NCBI RefSeq assembly: GCF_000237925.1 | Contig: NC_031496.1 | Location: forward strand, 6,683,801 to 6,747,800 | DNA from: Schistosoma mansoni | Taxonomy: Eukaryota; Platyhelminthes; Trematoda; Strigeidida; Schistosomatidae | Direction: 5' to 3' | Length of the DNA: 64,000 nucleotides | Shown here: positions 1 through 10,049 of the stretch, piece by piece | Layout of the letters: each line of letters begins with the position of its first letter | How positions within the stretch are numbered: the first letter of the stretch is position 1 | Position numbers and translations under genes: made by a program | Notes under the pieces: generated by a model | What the model was told of the DNA's origin: nothing | The model's input: the letters and a program-made list of their open reading frames with translations, nothing else | Database searches by the model: none

Positions 1-1135
1 CTTGTAGGTCAGTTGCACTGATGTCTTAAGATTGGTACAACGTGAGCCGGCTTACAATTTTCTTGTACCATACCTTCGATTAGCGAACGTAAGAACATCG
101 CATTAAATATTGTTGCCAAGTCTGAAGTCGCTTTACTCACCGTGGCAGAATGAAAGATGTAAATTACAGAAGTGTCCTTAGTTATATGCCGCAATTTCTG
201 ATACATTGAATCATCGCTCAGGCTCACTTCTGATAGTTGCGTAAAATTGCAGGCGAAGCTTTCGATATAGCTAGTTTGGGATGGTTGAAATGTTTGAAAG
301 TACTGTTCTGTCGGAAGGTCATCGGCATCATTGTCGTCAGTGGTTGGGACACTAGTACCTTGTGATAGGAAAATTACTGTTTAGTTCGTCGAAAAGAGGC
401 TGTATTTCAGAATGATATTTTTGTATTGAAGACAGATTCGTCAGCTCGCTTATTCTGATACAGCATCCTGCCTTTTATTATTACCTTTGTGAATCGGATT
501 CTTGCTCATTTGAACTTCCTGTATGTGCTGTTATCACTAGTTTGTCTATATTGCACCTTTTGTGTGCTAGCAATCGAAGAGTTTGATTCTTGGTGTGTTT
601 AGGTTGCTGGTAACTTTTGTGGACCGTCTTCGGGACGGATGGATACCGTGTTCAGTAACAAATCTCAACGAGAGTTCGCATCACGTTGGGGTGGGTTTCT
701 CAGCCCATTTGCTTTTGACTGACTAGTATGTAACTTCAACGCATGTTGTTAGTAGGATGCTCCGACTCAGTTTAGTTGATAAGATTGAAGGCTGTAGAGG
801 CATAATCAATTTCTTCCTCGTTTGTAAACACGCAGTCTAAACTTGACCGCGTCATAGTATCTCTTCAGAGAGTTGTCAACACATTTTCGAGTAATCCCAA
901 ATCTTCAATGAGTTTGATGAACTGGGCTTCGGTAGGGTAGTCACCTACAATGTACGTGTGCCTGGTGAAGTTGACTTTAGGAAGATTGTAGTCCGCTAGA
1001 ACCAGGATACCAATGTAGTCGAGACGAGTAGAGCGTAAAAATTCACCAAGATGTTATTGCACTTCTCGGTGCCAACAATGCGCTTCCTGTAGATGACTTT
1101 GACCACATCGTAAAAGAAAACGTTATTACAAAGAT
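1..1135 (-). mobile_element. Degraded CR1/Jockey-like LINE (endonuclease to start of RT)
   Basis: Minus-strand translation at about 1020-790 reads LVLADYNLPKVNF, then PTEAQFIKLIEDLGLLENVL and LDCVFTNEEE: the C-terminal half of an AP-type endonuclease (GDFN-like motif, LDLVFTN block), with a stop between. At about 360-9 it reads SYIESFACNFTQLSEV, then SDLATIFNAMFLRSLIEGMV and KPAHVVPI, the conserved run just before the RT palm (consensus LFNxSLxxGxVPxxWKxAxVVPIxK). The stretch between is frame-broken. The element continues off the left edge, so this is not a host gene. Confidence 0.75.
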
Positions 1136-1778
1136 GTATTAGTGGGAATGAATACAAGAAACAGGGTGTGACTGTCGACTCGTGATATGGGATTGATCGA
1201 TGAGCGTTGGTAATCCTTGAACTTCATAAAGATCAACAAACCGTATGACATTCAGTGAACTGATTGCTATATGATTTCAGCTTATCACATTGTGAACATG
1301 ACAAACAGATGTCATATGGATCACACCAAAATGGATTATAAAAAAATTATTTACTATGACATGTGAAAATTATATTTGAAATAATCTCAGCCATTGAAAT
1401 TCGAATAATTTCAACATTTCGTACCAGCAAACTTGTCTGGACTCCCTCAAGGTGATAGTCAATATCATCAAGGAAATATGTAGCGTTTAACAATCAAATA
1501 TATACTATGCTAATCCAATCATATTTGGATGTTGATTTTAGTAAATAGGATAGCGTGAGCCAAATAGATGCGAGTCATGTGTGAAGTTCACAATGTGGAA
1601 ATAAATGACTGAAAGAATTGTGTGTGTGAGTATGTGTAAGATTGAAGTATTAGTGGCTCGAGCATAAATTATTGTCTTTCCCTTCACTCCTAATACCTGA
1701 CGCTAAGTTCTTTTGTATTATAACTGATGTGAGTTAGTGACAAAAACGTTTCGGTGTCACGTCTCTTACTGACATCAG
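1136..1778. other. AT-rich intergenic or intronic DNA
   Basis: No ORF, RNA or clear repeat boundary that I can support, although the left part may be more of the LINE. Confidence 0.3.
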
Positions 1779-2056
1779 GCGAGTCTATAATTTATAGACA
1801 AATCAATTAGATTTAGTATAACAGATCTTGGATTTTGTGAAATTTACCCACCCATTTGACCGAATAGCGTCTTGGCACTTAAGCTGATGTCAGTTTGTAA
1901 TGAAAAATCTTAAATCTAATTCCTAACTATCTACTGTGAATCATAATCTTTATTCTTCAAACTGCTTTATAACCCTCGTTTAGCCCTAGTAAGTAGGTAG
2001 ACACTCTCAAGGTCACTGGCGTCACTCATTGGTCGTCCATAAATTGTAGTCTCACC
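1779..2056. mobile_element. hAT-like MITE, copy 1
   Basis: About 280 bp with imperfect terminal inverted repeats (GCGAGTCTATAATTTATAGAC against GTGAGACTACAATTTATGGAC). Homologous along its length, in reverse orientation, to 18139-18428. Non-coding. Confidence 0.6.
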
Positions 2057-2074
2057 CGACTTGTTATATGAAAC

Positions 2075-2479
2075 TGATACGCTTGACACTAAATCGATTC
2101 CGCGGCAACGAACGAAAGCTAATGACACGATAAGCTATTCTAATCTGTTGTCCCAGGCCCCGCTAACTAGATGAAGAAGTCCAAGGCAAGTAGGGGAATA
2201 TGTATGAATTCCGTAAGCAGCCGAGTACAAGCAATCAAATGAGGGAAAAAGTCAAGCGCATTTATACAGCAACAAATTGTCCTTGAGCATCATTAGTAAA
2301 TAGCACACACAAAGAAACAATGGACAAATAGCGTCTAAGATAGTTTACAAGTGGGAAATATGACGTGAAGGTGAAAAGAGCGCGTTTGGCGCGAAAACAG
2401 CTAAATTCAAATTTCCAAAATAAAATTACAGAACTAAGCCATTTACCAAGTAAGTTCTGGGGATTTGACATCCCCAACA
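2075..2479 (-). mobile_element. Solo LTR, family L1 (starts TGTTGGGGATGTC)
   Basis: 405 bp, TG...CA ends, with 5-bp duplication GAAAC on both sides. Homologous to the LTR at 12178-13085. No internal region is attached. A fossil LTR-retrotransposon remnant. Confidence 0.72.
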
Positions 2480-3008
2480 GAAACCCAATCTTCCCTTACT
2501 ACAAGTAATAATTCGACATGTAAGGGCTGATAATTGATATCAAAGCTGCTATCCGACTGTTATCTTAATCTTTTTTTATTGCTATTTGTTTTTTAATTAC
2601 GCGGTGCTTCTTGATTTTCTGATTGCTCAAAGTTGTCTCTGCAGTTTACTTTTAATGAGTGCAATATTGAGACGAAGTCAAAATAACGATGACGGTTTTT
2701 TAACTGGTTCCTATCCAATCAGAGAACACCTTGTGTGAATGAATATTTCATGCTAAAAGAAATAATGATGCGAAGGTTAAACAGATCCACATTATGAGTC
2801 TAATAAACTTGATAATAGTTTTTTAAAGGTGGACAAACATATATGTTTGTACATTGAAGAACTTCTTGTTTTCAATAATAATTTGGAAATTATACCATAG
2901 TTTACGTACTTTACATTATTCGTGTGCTGTGTTGTGGGAATGAAAGCCAACACAAAAGGCGGTTGCGGTAAATGCATGTGTATGTTGTTGGAAAAGTAGA
3001 CAATGTAG
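2480..3008. other. AT-rich DNA without a recognised gene
   Basis: No supported ORF or RNA. Confidence 0.3.
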
Positions 3009-3194
3009 CGGATATTTAGGCTAATAATCGGCAAGTCGTCGGATGTTTAGGGTAGAAGTCGGAAATTCGTCCGATATTTAGGGTATAAATCGGCAAATCG
3101 TCGGACATTTAGGGTGAAAATCGGAAATTCCACGGATATTTAGGGGAAAAGTCGGAAATTCGTCGGATATTTAGGGGAAAAATGGGAAATTTAG
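3009..3194. repeat. 31-bp minisatellite, six units
   Basis: Six consecutive 31-bp units starting CGGATATTTAGGG or a variant, with inner CGGAAATTCGT, and a partial seventh at 3195-3203. Units differ by a few substitutions. The following ~170 bp is rich in TTTATTTCCCCTTT, roughly the complement of the unit core. Confidence 0.85.
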
Positions 3195-4222
3195 CGACAT
3201 TTGAAAAACAGAGAGACAGAAAGGGGAAATTCCGCTTTATTTCCTCCGGACAGGCGAAAAAGCAGACATTTTGGCGCATTTCCCCTTTATTTACGACTTA
3301 TTTTCCAATGCATTTTCCGCTTTATTTCCCCTTTGTTCGCCTTTATTTCCCCTTTATTGGTTGTTTGGGTAATAGCTATTTTTTATTTTTTTCTGGTAAC
3401 ATTCATCTGTATGTCCAAGTGGCATTTTTCTATTACATCTTATGCCGGTTCAGACTGAAAACTCCAACATTTGACTCGTAATCTTAATTCTAATGCCGAA
3501 TTCTGGCTTGGAACATTGAGAGGACTCCCAAAAGTTTTTTCGGGTTCAAGAAGATAGACAATTGATGAGACTAATCCCACGTATGAACGATACCAAAATG
3601 TCCTTAAGAAACTCATCGCTCGTTATGGTCGAAATGGGGTTTCAAATCTGTATGAAGAACTAGGACTTCTCAAATTAACTCGAAGCTAAGGTTTGGGACT
3701 AAACTCGTTTCTTGCCACAAGATGATATCAACTAAAATGCCCAAGCGCTAATCAACTGTATTAATTTATAAGTTTCGCGCTGACACTTCAGAGTTCCCGT
3801 TTTAGATTTGACTGCTCTATCCGTAATTCAAAGTACTACTGGCTGGTCCTTATTTTATACCTTTACCCAAATACCTACTGTAAATTCACATTATGGATAG
3901 CCTTCAGATCAAGTATTTTGTATGCACTTATATTTTTTCAAACGATTTTACAATTATCTAAGGTACACAGGGTATACCTATTCTTACTTCGGTAGCATCA
4001 TTTTTCTTCACTTCTCACTTCATTCGTGGTCTTAAGGACCAATAAAAATGCCATAGCTCCCCAGACAACACACTTGGCTTTTGGCCGGAATTGAGATGTC
4101 CACTTTCTGATTGTATTGAATTTGTGTTCTGGCACTTTTCCATGAAGTTCAATTTCCAAAATAATTGTTTTTACTCAATCCTTACTCATTTTTAGTTTTC
4201 GTTTCTATTGTAAATCACCTAG
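3195..4222. other. Complement-rich tail of the minisatellite, then AT-rich DNA
   Basis: 3200-3370 repeats TTTATTTCCCC motifs. The rest shows no supported gene; I looked here for the MTRR flavodoxin exon (GSxTG, LGDSxY motifs) and saw none. Confidence 0.35.
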
Positions 4223-4554
4223 ATGGACATAAATTGCGTCATCCAATCAACAGAAAATCTTAATCTGAATTCAAGTGAACAACACAGCAAAAATCAATGT
4301 ATTCATGATGATAATGTTAAAAATACAGCTGATTATCTGCTAGGCGATGAATTTGAAAAATCGTGGGATATAAACAATTTGAGACTTCCTCCTAAAGCAT
4401 CGCCATTATTCAACTACAAAGTCTGTAAAGAGCAAAGCTTGTTTGTTGGCGATCATGCCTTTGGTTCTCCTCCTCTTTCAAGTGGCGACGTTATGCCTGT
4501 ACAGTTCACTAACCTCACATGTCTTACAAAAGGAAACGCAAAGACCGTCTATCA
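4223..4554 (+). CDS. MTRR: MTRR exon: interdomain linker and start of FAD domain
   Basis: Opens after acceptor CACCTAG and ends before donor GTAAGG, phase 2. The first ~70 residues are low-complexity and linker-like. The end (VGDHAFGSPPL, PVQFTNL) leads into the FAD-domain strand. It may be the true first coding exon only if the fluke protein lacks a flavodoxin domain, which I doubt. Confidence 0.85.
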
Positions 4555-6893
4555 GTAAGGTTATTAACCGTGGCAAATTTATTAATTTCAAACATCATTG
4601 TTCAGTATCCAACTTCAACCTATCCTATTTTCTCGACCTATTGCCCCACTAAATCTGATCAGTCTTGTTAGACGTTTTGAAACTCAAAAGCATTTCTTTC
4701 TCACTGCTCTGAATAAATCCATACTAAAGGAGTAGTTTTTTTAAGATTGTGTGTGTCATGTTGAACGTTATAGTCATACGTCTGTAATGCTGCTGCGAAC
4801 AGATGTATAGTACTTCAATTTGTTCTTAGTATTTAATAATTTACTTCCGAGTCATCCGTCTGACTAATAACTACTCACAATAAAGAACACTTTGCGATAT
4901 AGTTCAATGACCTTACCTTTTTGTAATCAAGTACAGGTCAGCTTATTCAACTATGAGCCAAATTTTATTTCAAAATAAAATACTTTTGAAAGCAACTAAA
5001 CATAAAGATACACTTTAAGGTGGTAGTTAGTAGTAATTGCCGTATTACTGTCTTTAAGCTTACTTTCAACTCATTCTTGTGACGTGCTATTAGCTGTCAG
5101 TGTCAATGTTACACTCAAGATTGTGACGCCGTTCAAATAAATCACTCAATAAATAAGATGGATCCCAATTCAGTTTTGGGCTGTTCTGACTTCTCTGTAC
5201 AACACACATTAATCAATCACTTAGTTTATTTATTTATTTATTTGTACACATAAACATTGGTACAAAAGGGCACCAGATACATATGCGCCACACAAATCTT
5301 ATTTGATTTGATCACTTAGTTGTAATCAACCTAAGCCTTAAACCTGACTGAATTCTATCTATCGCGTATTTTCCACGTGGTATAAATGACTCGACATCGC
5401 TGTACGACTTGTCCTTAATGTTAAGTTGTTGGGGCTAATCAGCAGGAAGCTGTGGACCTAGGTTTTGTGTCTAGTTTACAAACAAGTGACGATTAACACA
5501 AAATTGAAATCCAAGACCTGCTAATTGTTCCTAACCACCTTATAACTATGACATTAATACGAAACTTTTCTCAATGGTTTCCGATTTTTTTCAAGTGTTT
5601 TTTTTCATTATTTTGCAGAGCAACTTTAAGACTTAAGTCTGGGAAGACATTAGATTACCGTCCAGGTGATAGCATCTCCATTATACCTGAAAATAACACT
5701 CAAACCGTGGCCTGGTTGTTACAGCGTTTAACGTTAGGTAGTCTGCATGATGCTGATACACTTTTCACTCATGAAGTAATAGCTACAAAACATAGAAGTC
5801 TCCCTGAATGGTCTCATTTTACTTGTCCACTTTCATTAAGATATTTATTAACGTATTGCTGTGAACTGTATATACCCATAACACGTCGGATTTTACGATT
5901 GTTAGCAGATTATTGTTTTGATGACAACGTCAACCCTGTTAGTGCAGAAAGACAACGTAACCGACTTCTAGAATTCTGCAGTGAAGAAGGAAAGAAAATG
6001 TTTGAAAAGTAAGTATCATATTTACAACCATTCTTCTGGATGATAGACCAATCTATAACCGAAAGCAAAAGTAGGTTAAGGTTCCTAAGTATGGAAAAAA
6101 CATCAATGAACTAAACGAAGAAGAATCAAGAAATATGTAGAATTTATAAGGATGAATGATGCTTATTGAATATTCTACAATAAGCTTTAGTTATCTCAGT
6201 CTAACTTTATATTTCATCAATTATGTTTTGTAGACGTCGTTAGAAACCGATCCCTAGTGTCCTAATGCAAGTTTCCATTTATAGATTCATCATGGTAGGA
6301 CTTGTTATCGAATATTCAAACCCACACCAAGATAGTGTCGAAGTGATATGATCAAACTAATGATGTTTTCCTCGGTCCTAGTTCACAATACATTTAAAGT
6401 AACTGAACTTAAAGATCCCCATAGAATATTCACAATTGGAGAATATTTGAGCAAACAGTTGTTTTCAAAAACTCCATCATCAGGCTCTACAGTTATTATT
6501 CCATAATTATGATATTTTACAAAGGCCAAAAATGAGGCATGTATTAATTAATTTGACAATGTTATATGTCAGAAATGGTGGAACGTTTTCATCTGTTACG
6601 ACATATATACTTCAAAATTGTGTTATTTGTAAATTAGAAAAGTCATTTAATACAGGTCAAAATGATTTGGAGTAAAGCGTTCAGTCACAATCAGTATGAT
6701 AGTAATATAGCAAAAATGAAAATGCAAAAAATCGTGTGAATAAAATTCATAGTAGGAGAATCTCATCTTGTCAGTTGAGAGCATTTCAAGAGGGAGAGCG
6801 GACTCTCCCCACTCTCGACCGTACCAGGGCATTTGGGTGCAAAGAAAATATGGAACGCTTCACGATTTTGCGTGTCATCTTTGCGCAGGGGCC

Positions 6894-6933
<40 letters not shown>

Positions 6934-8860
6934 ACCGCCGAAGCGAGTACATTGTCAAATTAATTATTACGTGCCTCATTTTGGCCTTTGTAAAATATCA
7001 CAGTCATAATGGAATTATAACTGTAGAGCCTGATGATGAAGTTATTGAAAACAATTGTTCACTCAAATATTCTTCTTTTTTTAAACTTAAAGAGTTTATG
7101 TTTGTAGGTAATCTACTTACTTATTACTTAAAATATCAACATATAATGGCTATTTATCAGTTTCTGTTAATCTTTTTTTCAGATATATACAAAAACCTGG
7201 TCTTAATCTCTTGGATATTTTGTCTACATTTTCATGTTGCCGACCATCATTTATTCGATTGTTAGAAATTCTACCAACTCTTCAGCCACGTTCATATACA
7301 CTCATTAATCCAGTTGATAAACAATTATCTCGTGAACAAGAACTATCTATTATTTTCACTAGAGTGGATTTTGAATATCCTGAAAGTGATAAGCATGTAA
7401 GTTTTATTGATCGTTATCCACCACGACGTCATGGCACTTGTACTGGTTGGCTTGAAAAAATATGGTTTGGAGTTAATCAACCTGATGACTATCAGAAAAT
7501 TAATTTCAACAATGTTGAATCTCGGATTATATACATATATTTACGTAAAAATATTACACAATTTTATTTACCCGATCATATCTCTCAACCAGTTATAATG
7601 ATCGCTGCCGGAAGTGGAATTGCACCATTTATTAGCTTCATAAGGCAACGTAAAATCGATAACCTTAAGGTGAGATATCTATTTATTCTTATTCCTATAA
7701 TATAAAATCACACAAATGATTCCTTTTCTGCATATTATAATTTGTGTGGTGCATAACTACAAAGTGAATTTAAATTTATTTGTTAGACCTGTAATAACGT
7801 CAATCCTGATCAGAAACCAAATATAACTCCGTATACTCAACTTTGAGCCATGATTAACGAGTTACTATCTCTCTGACTCAACTCCTAAACTTACTACATT
7901 TTTTTTCTATTCCGGTTTATTAATCGGAAATTTCCAACAATTTAAAAGGTTACTACTTATTAGTTTCATAATAATTCTAAAAGATGCAATCCTATTTTAA
8001 TTTCAGTATTGAAAAAAATCAGACATAATTTGAACCCTATCTCTTAATACCTTGTGCAAGTAAATAGAACCTTTAAATGTAACAAATCAATATTTGTTTA
8101 CAATGTATTGGTGGTTGTGTGTTGAATAAATCAATTATGTTATCGTAACATTTCCCATGTGACTAGTTGATATAATGTTTTTCCATGGAAATCTTCATGA
8201 TAAGATTCGGTACATCCACTCAGTTGATCATCTCCAAATGCAATAAAACTCGTATTAAATCAACATACTCAAAATATTAACTAATTTGGATACGTACAAC
8301 TGGATAAATTTTGTATTGTAATCTTGTTTCAGAAAAATACCTCTACTGGAGATTTGTGGCTAATATATGGTTGTCGTTCTCCAACGTCTAGTCTCCTGTT
8401 TGAAAATGAACTATCAGATGCAGTAAATTCTAAAGTATTGAAACATCTTTGCCTCTGTTTTTCAAGAGACACTGTAAATTCTCCAGATGAAAAGTATGCA
8501 CTTAAAGAAATCTCATCAACATTGATTGAACAAGCCTGTTTTCCACTCAAAGCACAGTATGTTCAAGATTGTGTCCTTTATAAATATTTTACTGATTATG
8601 AAGTATCCGAGCATGATATTCAACTGATGAATCTTGTTTTCAATAGGGGTGCTAAAATAATGATTTGTGGAGGAACACGTGCTTTAGCTTTAGGAGTGTA
8701 TGAGTCGTGGCTGAGACTACTTGCTATGCGACTTCATTATGAACGAACACAGAAATGGTGTAAATATTCGGCCGTACCTGAAGACGATTTCATAGATGCC
8801 CGAGCATATGTAGAAGTAATGCGTAAAACAGGACGATTTCAAGAAGATATATGGGCTTAA
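4223..8860 (+). CDS. MTRR: Methionine synthase reductase (C-terminal linker, FAD and NADPH domains); 4 exons, 5' part outside
   Basis: Diflavin reductase that uses NADPH to reactivate cob(II)alamin methionine synthase. Exons 4223-4554, 5619-6008, 7183-7669 and 8333-8860 join in frame through GT-AG introns to 578 residues plus TAA. Visible motifs by residue: PGDSI at 126-130 (start of the FAD domain); LQPRSYT ending at 280 (flavin-binding RxYS/T); GTCTGW; GSGIAPF at 384-390 (NADPH pyrophosphate loop); YGCRS at 415-419; FSRD at 446-449 (2'-phosphate site); QYVQD; ICGG; C-terminal EDIWA, where Trp is expected to stack on the flavin. Colinear with human MTRR as I remember it, rather than with P450 reductase. 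The FMN-binding flavodoxin domain is absent from the visible exons. The first exon reads like the interdomain linker, so its ATG is probably internal: a TAG stands immediately before it and also serves as a splice acceptor. Convergent with CEP135. Confidence 0.93.
5225..5310 (-). mobile_element. (AAAT)n-tailed retroposon, 3' end only
   Basis: 86 bp of the retroposon 3' end with its TTTATTTATTTATTT tail, flanked by the 9-bp duplication ATCACTTAG on both sides. A minimal 5'-truncated insertion in an MTRR intron. Confidence 0.75.
5619..6008 (+). CDS. MTRR: MTRR exon: FAD-binding domain
   Basis: Acceptor TTTTGCAG and donor GTAAGT. Encodes PGDSISIIPEN and the helical connecting region (RYLLTYCCELYIPITRRILR), aligning with the human FTWCLEIRAIPKKAFLRAL segment. 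Phase 2 at both ends. Confidence 0.92.
6416..7083. mobile_element. Composite Penelope-type insertion with inverted arms, carrying U6 and retroposon pieces
   Basis: 668 bp flanked by the 10-bp duplication AACTTAAAGA (6406-6415, 7084-7093). Arms 6416-6560 and about 6951-7083 are inverted repeats of each other; a third, solo arm lies at 16690-16835. The arms contain GAGCCTGATGA and GAAAACAA, the layout of the hammerhead found in Penelope pLTRs. Inside are an unassigned 210 bp, the 5' ~60 bp of the (AAAT)n retroposon (about 6776-6833) and a U6 copy. Sits in the MTRR intron 6009-7182. Confidence 0.65.
6845..6950 (-). ncRNA. U6 spliceosomal snRNA copy (probably a retrocopy)
   Basis: 106 nt matching U6 end to end: 5' CTCGCTTCGGCGG stem, ATACTAAAATTGGAACGATA, ACAGAGA box, then AGATTAGCATGGCCCCTGCG, ending GTTCCATATTTT. 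About five differences from human U6 as I remember it. Its 5' end abuts a Penelope-type arm and its 3' end leads within 12 bp into a retroposon 5' end, with only four terminal Ts. That context favours a captured pseudogene over a transcribed gene, but the sequence itself is intact. Confidence 0.85.
7183..7669 (+). CDS. MTRR: MTRR exon: FAD core and NADPH loop
   Basis: Acceptor TTTTTTTCAG and donor GTGAGA. Encodes LQPRSYT, GTCTGW, FYLPD and GSGIAPF. The frame joins the previous exon through a split Lys codon and ends in phase 0. Confidence 0.93.
8333..8860 (+). CDS. MTRR: MTRR terminal exon: NADPH-binding domain and stop
   Basis: Acceptor TTGTTTCAG. Encodes YGCRS, CFSRD, QYVQD and ICGG, ending EDIWA-stop. 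Matches the end of human MTRR (QDIWS). Confidence 0.94.
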   Translation, partial: KNTSTGDLWLIYGCRSPTSSLLFENELSDAVNSKVLKHLCLCFSRDTVNSPDEKYALKEISSTLIEQACFPLKAQYVQDCVLYKYFTDYEVSEHDIQLMNLVFNRGAKIMICGGTRALALGVYESWLRLLAMRLHYERTQKWCKYSAVPEDDFIDARAYVEVMRKTGRFQEDIWA

Positions 8861-8952
8861 CAAAAAATTACCACCTTTGATATTTTTACTGTAAATTATT
8901 CGTGGAATAATATTTATTCTTTACATATATTCCAATGTATATAATATTGTAC

Positions 8953-8958
8953 ATTAAA
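8953..8958 (+). promoter_or_regulatory. Probable MTRR polyadenylation signal (ATTAAA)
   Basis: ATTAAA 93 bp after the MTRR stop, in an AT-rich 3' region. An AATAAA at about 9020 is an alternative. Confidence 0.4.
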
Positions 8959-9398
8959 CTGTGTCACTAGAACGTCCTTTTTCTACAACATAAACTAAGG
9001 ATCACAGGAAAGGGTTACAAATAAAAACATGTATATATTTAGTAACTTTGGAAACTGATTGCACCGTATCACAAACTGATTGATACCAACCTATCGTGCT
9101 AACAAGAGTTCGTTTATCATGAGATTTGGATTTGCTAATAAGATAATTATTAATTCATGATAAAAATACACATTTTACAGTAATAAATAGTTCTCCATTT
9201 GTTCTATCTGAATTTAAACAAAGATTTCTTTCAGGTTCGTAAGTTAGCTCATTAACAGCGTAGTACATGGTACGAGTGTGTATTTGTCTAGGTTCCCCTA
9301 TCAGTTTTAAAAATCTTTGTGTATTTTTTTAAAAATCGAAACATTCCATTTTTTAAATTTATGTAGATAAAAGGTTGGATTTATCTAATTTCCCTTTT

Positions 9399-9510
9399 CA
9401 GTTTGGGCGCCCGGGCAGTATTCCAGCCCTCACATAAATCGAACGATGATGTGTGGCGCATGTATATTTGGTGCCTCCTTGTATCAATGATTGTGTTTAA
9501 ATGATAAATG
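9399..9510 (+). mobile_element. (AAAT)n-tailed retroposon, 3' fragment
   Basis: CAGTTTGGGCGCCCGGGCAG, then CCAGCCCTCAC and GGTGCCTCCTTGTATCAA, matching the 3' part of the other copies. Lies between the two host genes. Confidence 0.6.
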
Positions 9511-9774
9511 GTTTCCGAGAGTCATATTATTCAGTGATAAGGTTATAACTTATTGGTTTATAAATTCTACTGTCAGCAGTTAAGTTACCAGGTTTCAAAC
9601 GTATTCTGTCTTGTGTTATGATCTTCAGTTGCATTGTTTGATTGCATAAAGTAGATTCTTTAACTGAACAAACTTTTCTAGTAATGCTTTAGTGATTCTC
9701 TTTCACAAATACATTTAAGGTAGTGAGTGAACAAATCAAATTCATAAATCTAAACTTGTTAGATGCTTTTTTCA

Positions 9775-9780
9775 TTTATT
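9775..9780 (-). promoter_or_regulatory. Probable CEP135 polyadenylation signal (AATAAA on minus)
   Basis: AATAAA on the minus strand, 194 bp beyond the stop and before the MTRR 3' end. Confidence 0.35.
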
Positions 9781-9973
9781 TCGTATAAAAGTTTACATAA
9801 GAATCATCCTATCCGGTTTGTGTCTGATATAATCACATGTATAAATTTCATAAAATTTAGTGAAATAGTAATGAAAAAGCAAAAATGTTGAAGAAATAAC
9901 AAACGGTCAACAGAACAACATTTCATATAACGATCTGAAAAGCAGTTTATAGGAGATTTTAACAATACCATAA

Positions 9974-10049
9974 TCAATAATCATCTCTTTCTTGATAAGC
10001 CGTACGATCTCGACTGACTGAAGTACCCGGGTAATATGTTCCTCCTAAA
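9974..10049 (-). CDS. CEP135: CEP135 terminal exon with stop
   Basis: Acceptor TCTTTCAG; completes a split Ser codon, then encodes [20 protein letters not shown] to DDY and TGA. A short disordered C-terminus, as in the family. Confidence 0.88.

Noticed and set aside
9-360. Open frame on the minus strand that could look like a host exon
   Set aside because: Its residues match the LINE run just before the RT palm, and a LINE endonuclease remnant lies upstream in the same orientation.
3182-3481. Two overlapping open frames rich in Phe and Tyr
   Set aside because: They come from the low-complexity TTTATTTCCCC tract after the minisatellite.
6845-6950. A functional U6 gene
   Set aside because: Not excluded, but the junctions to repeats on both sides and the short T-run favour a captured copy.
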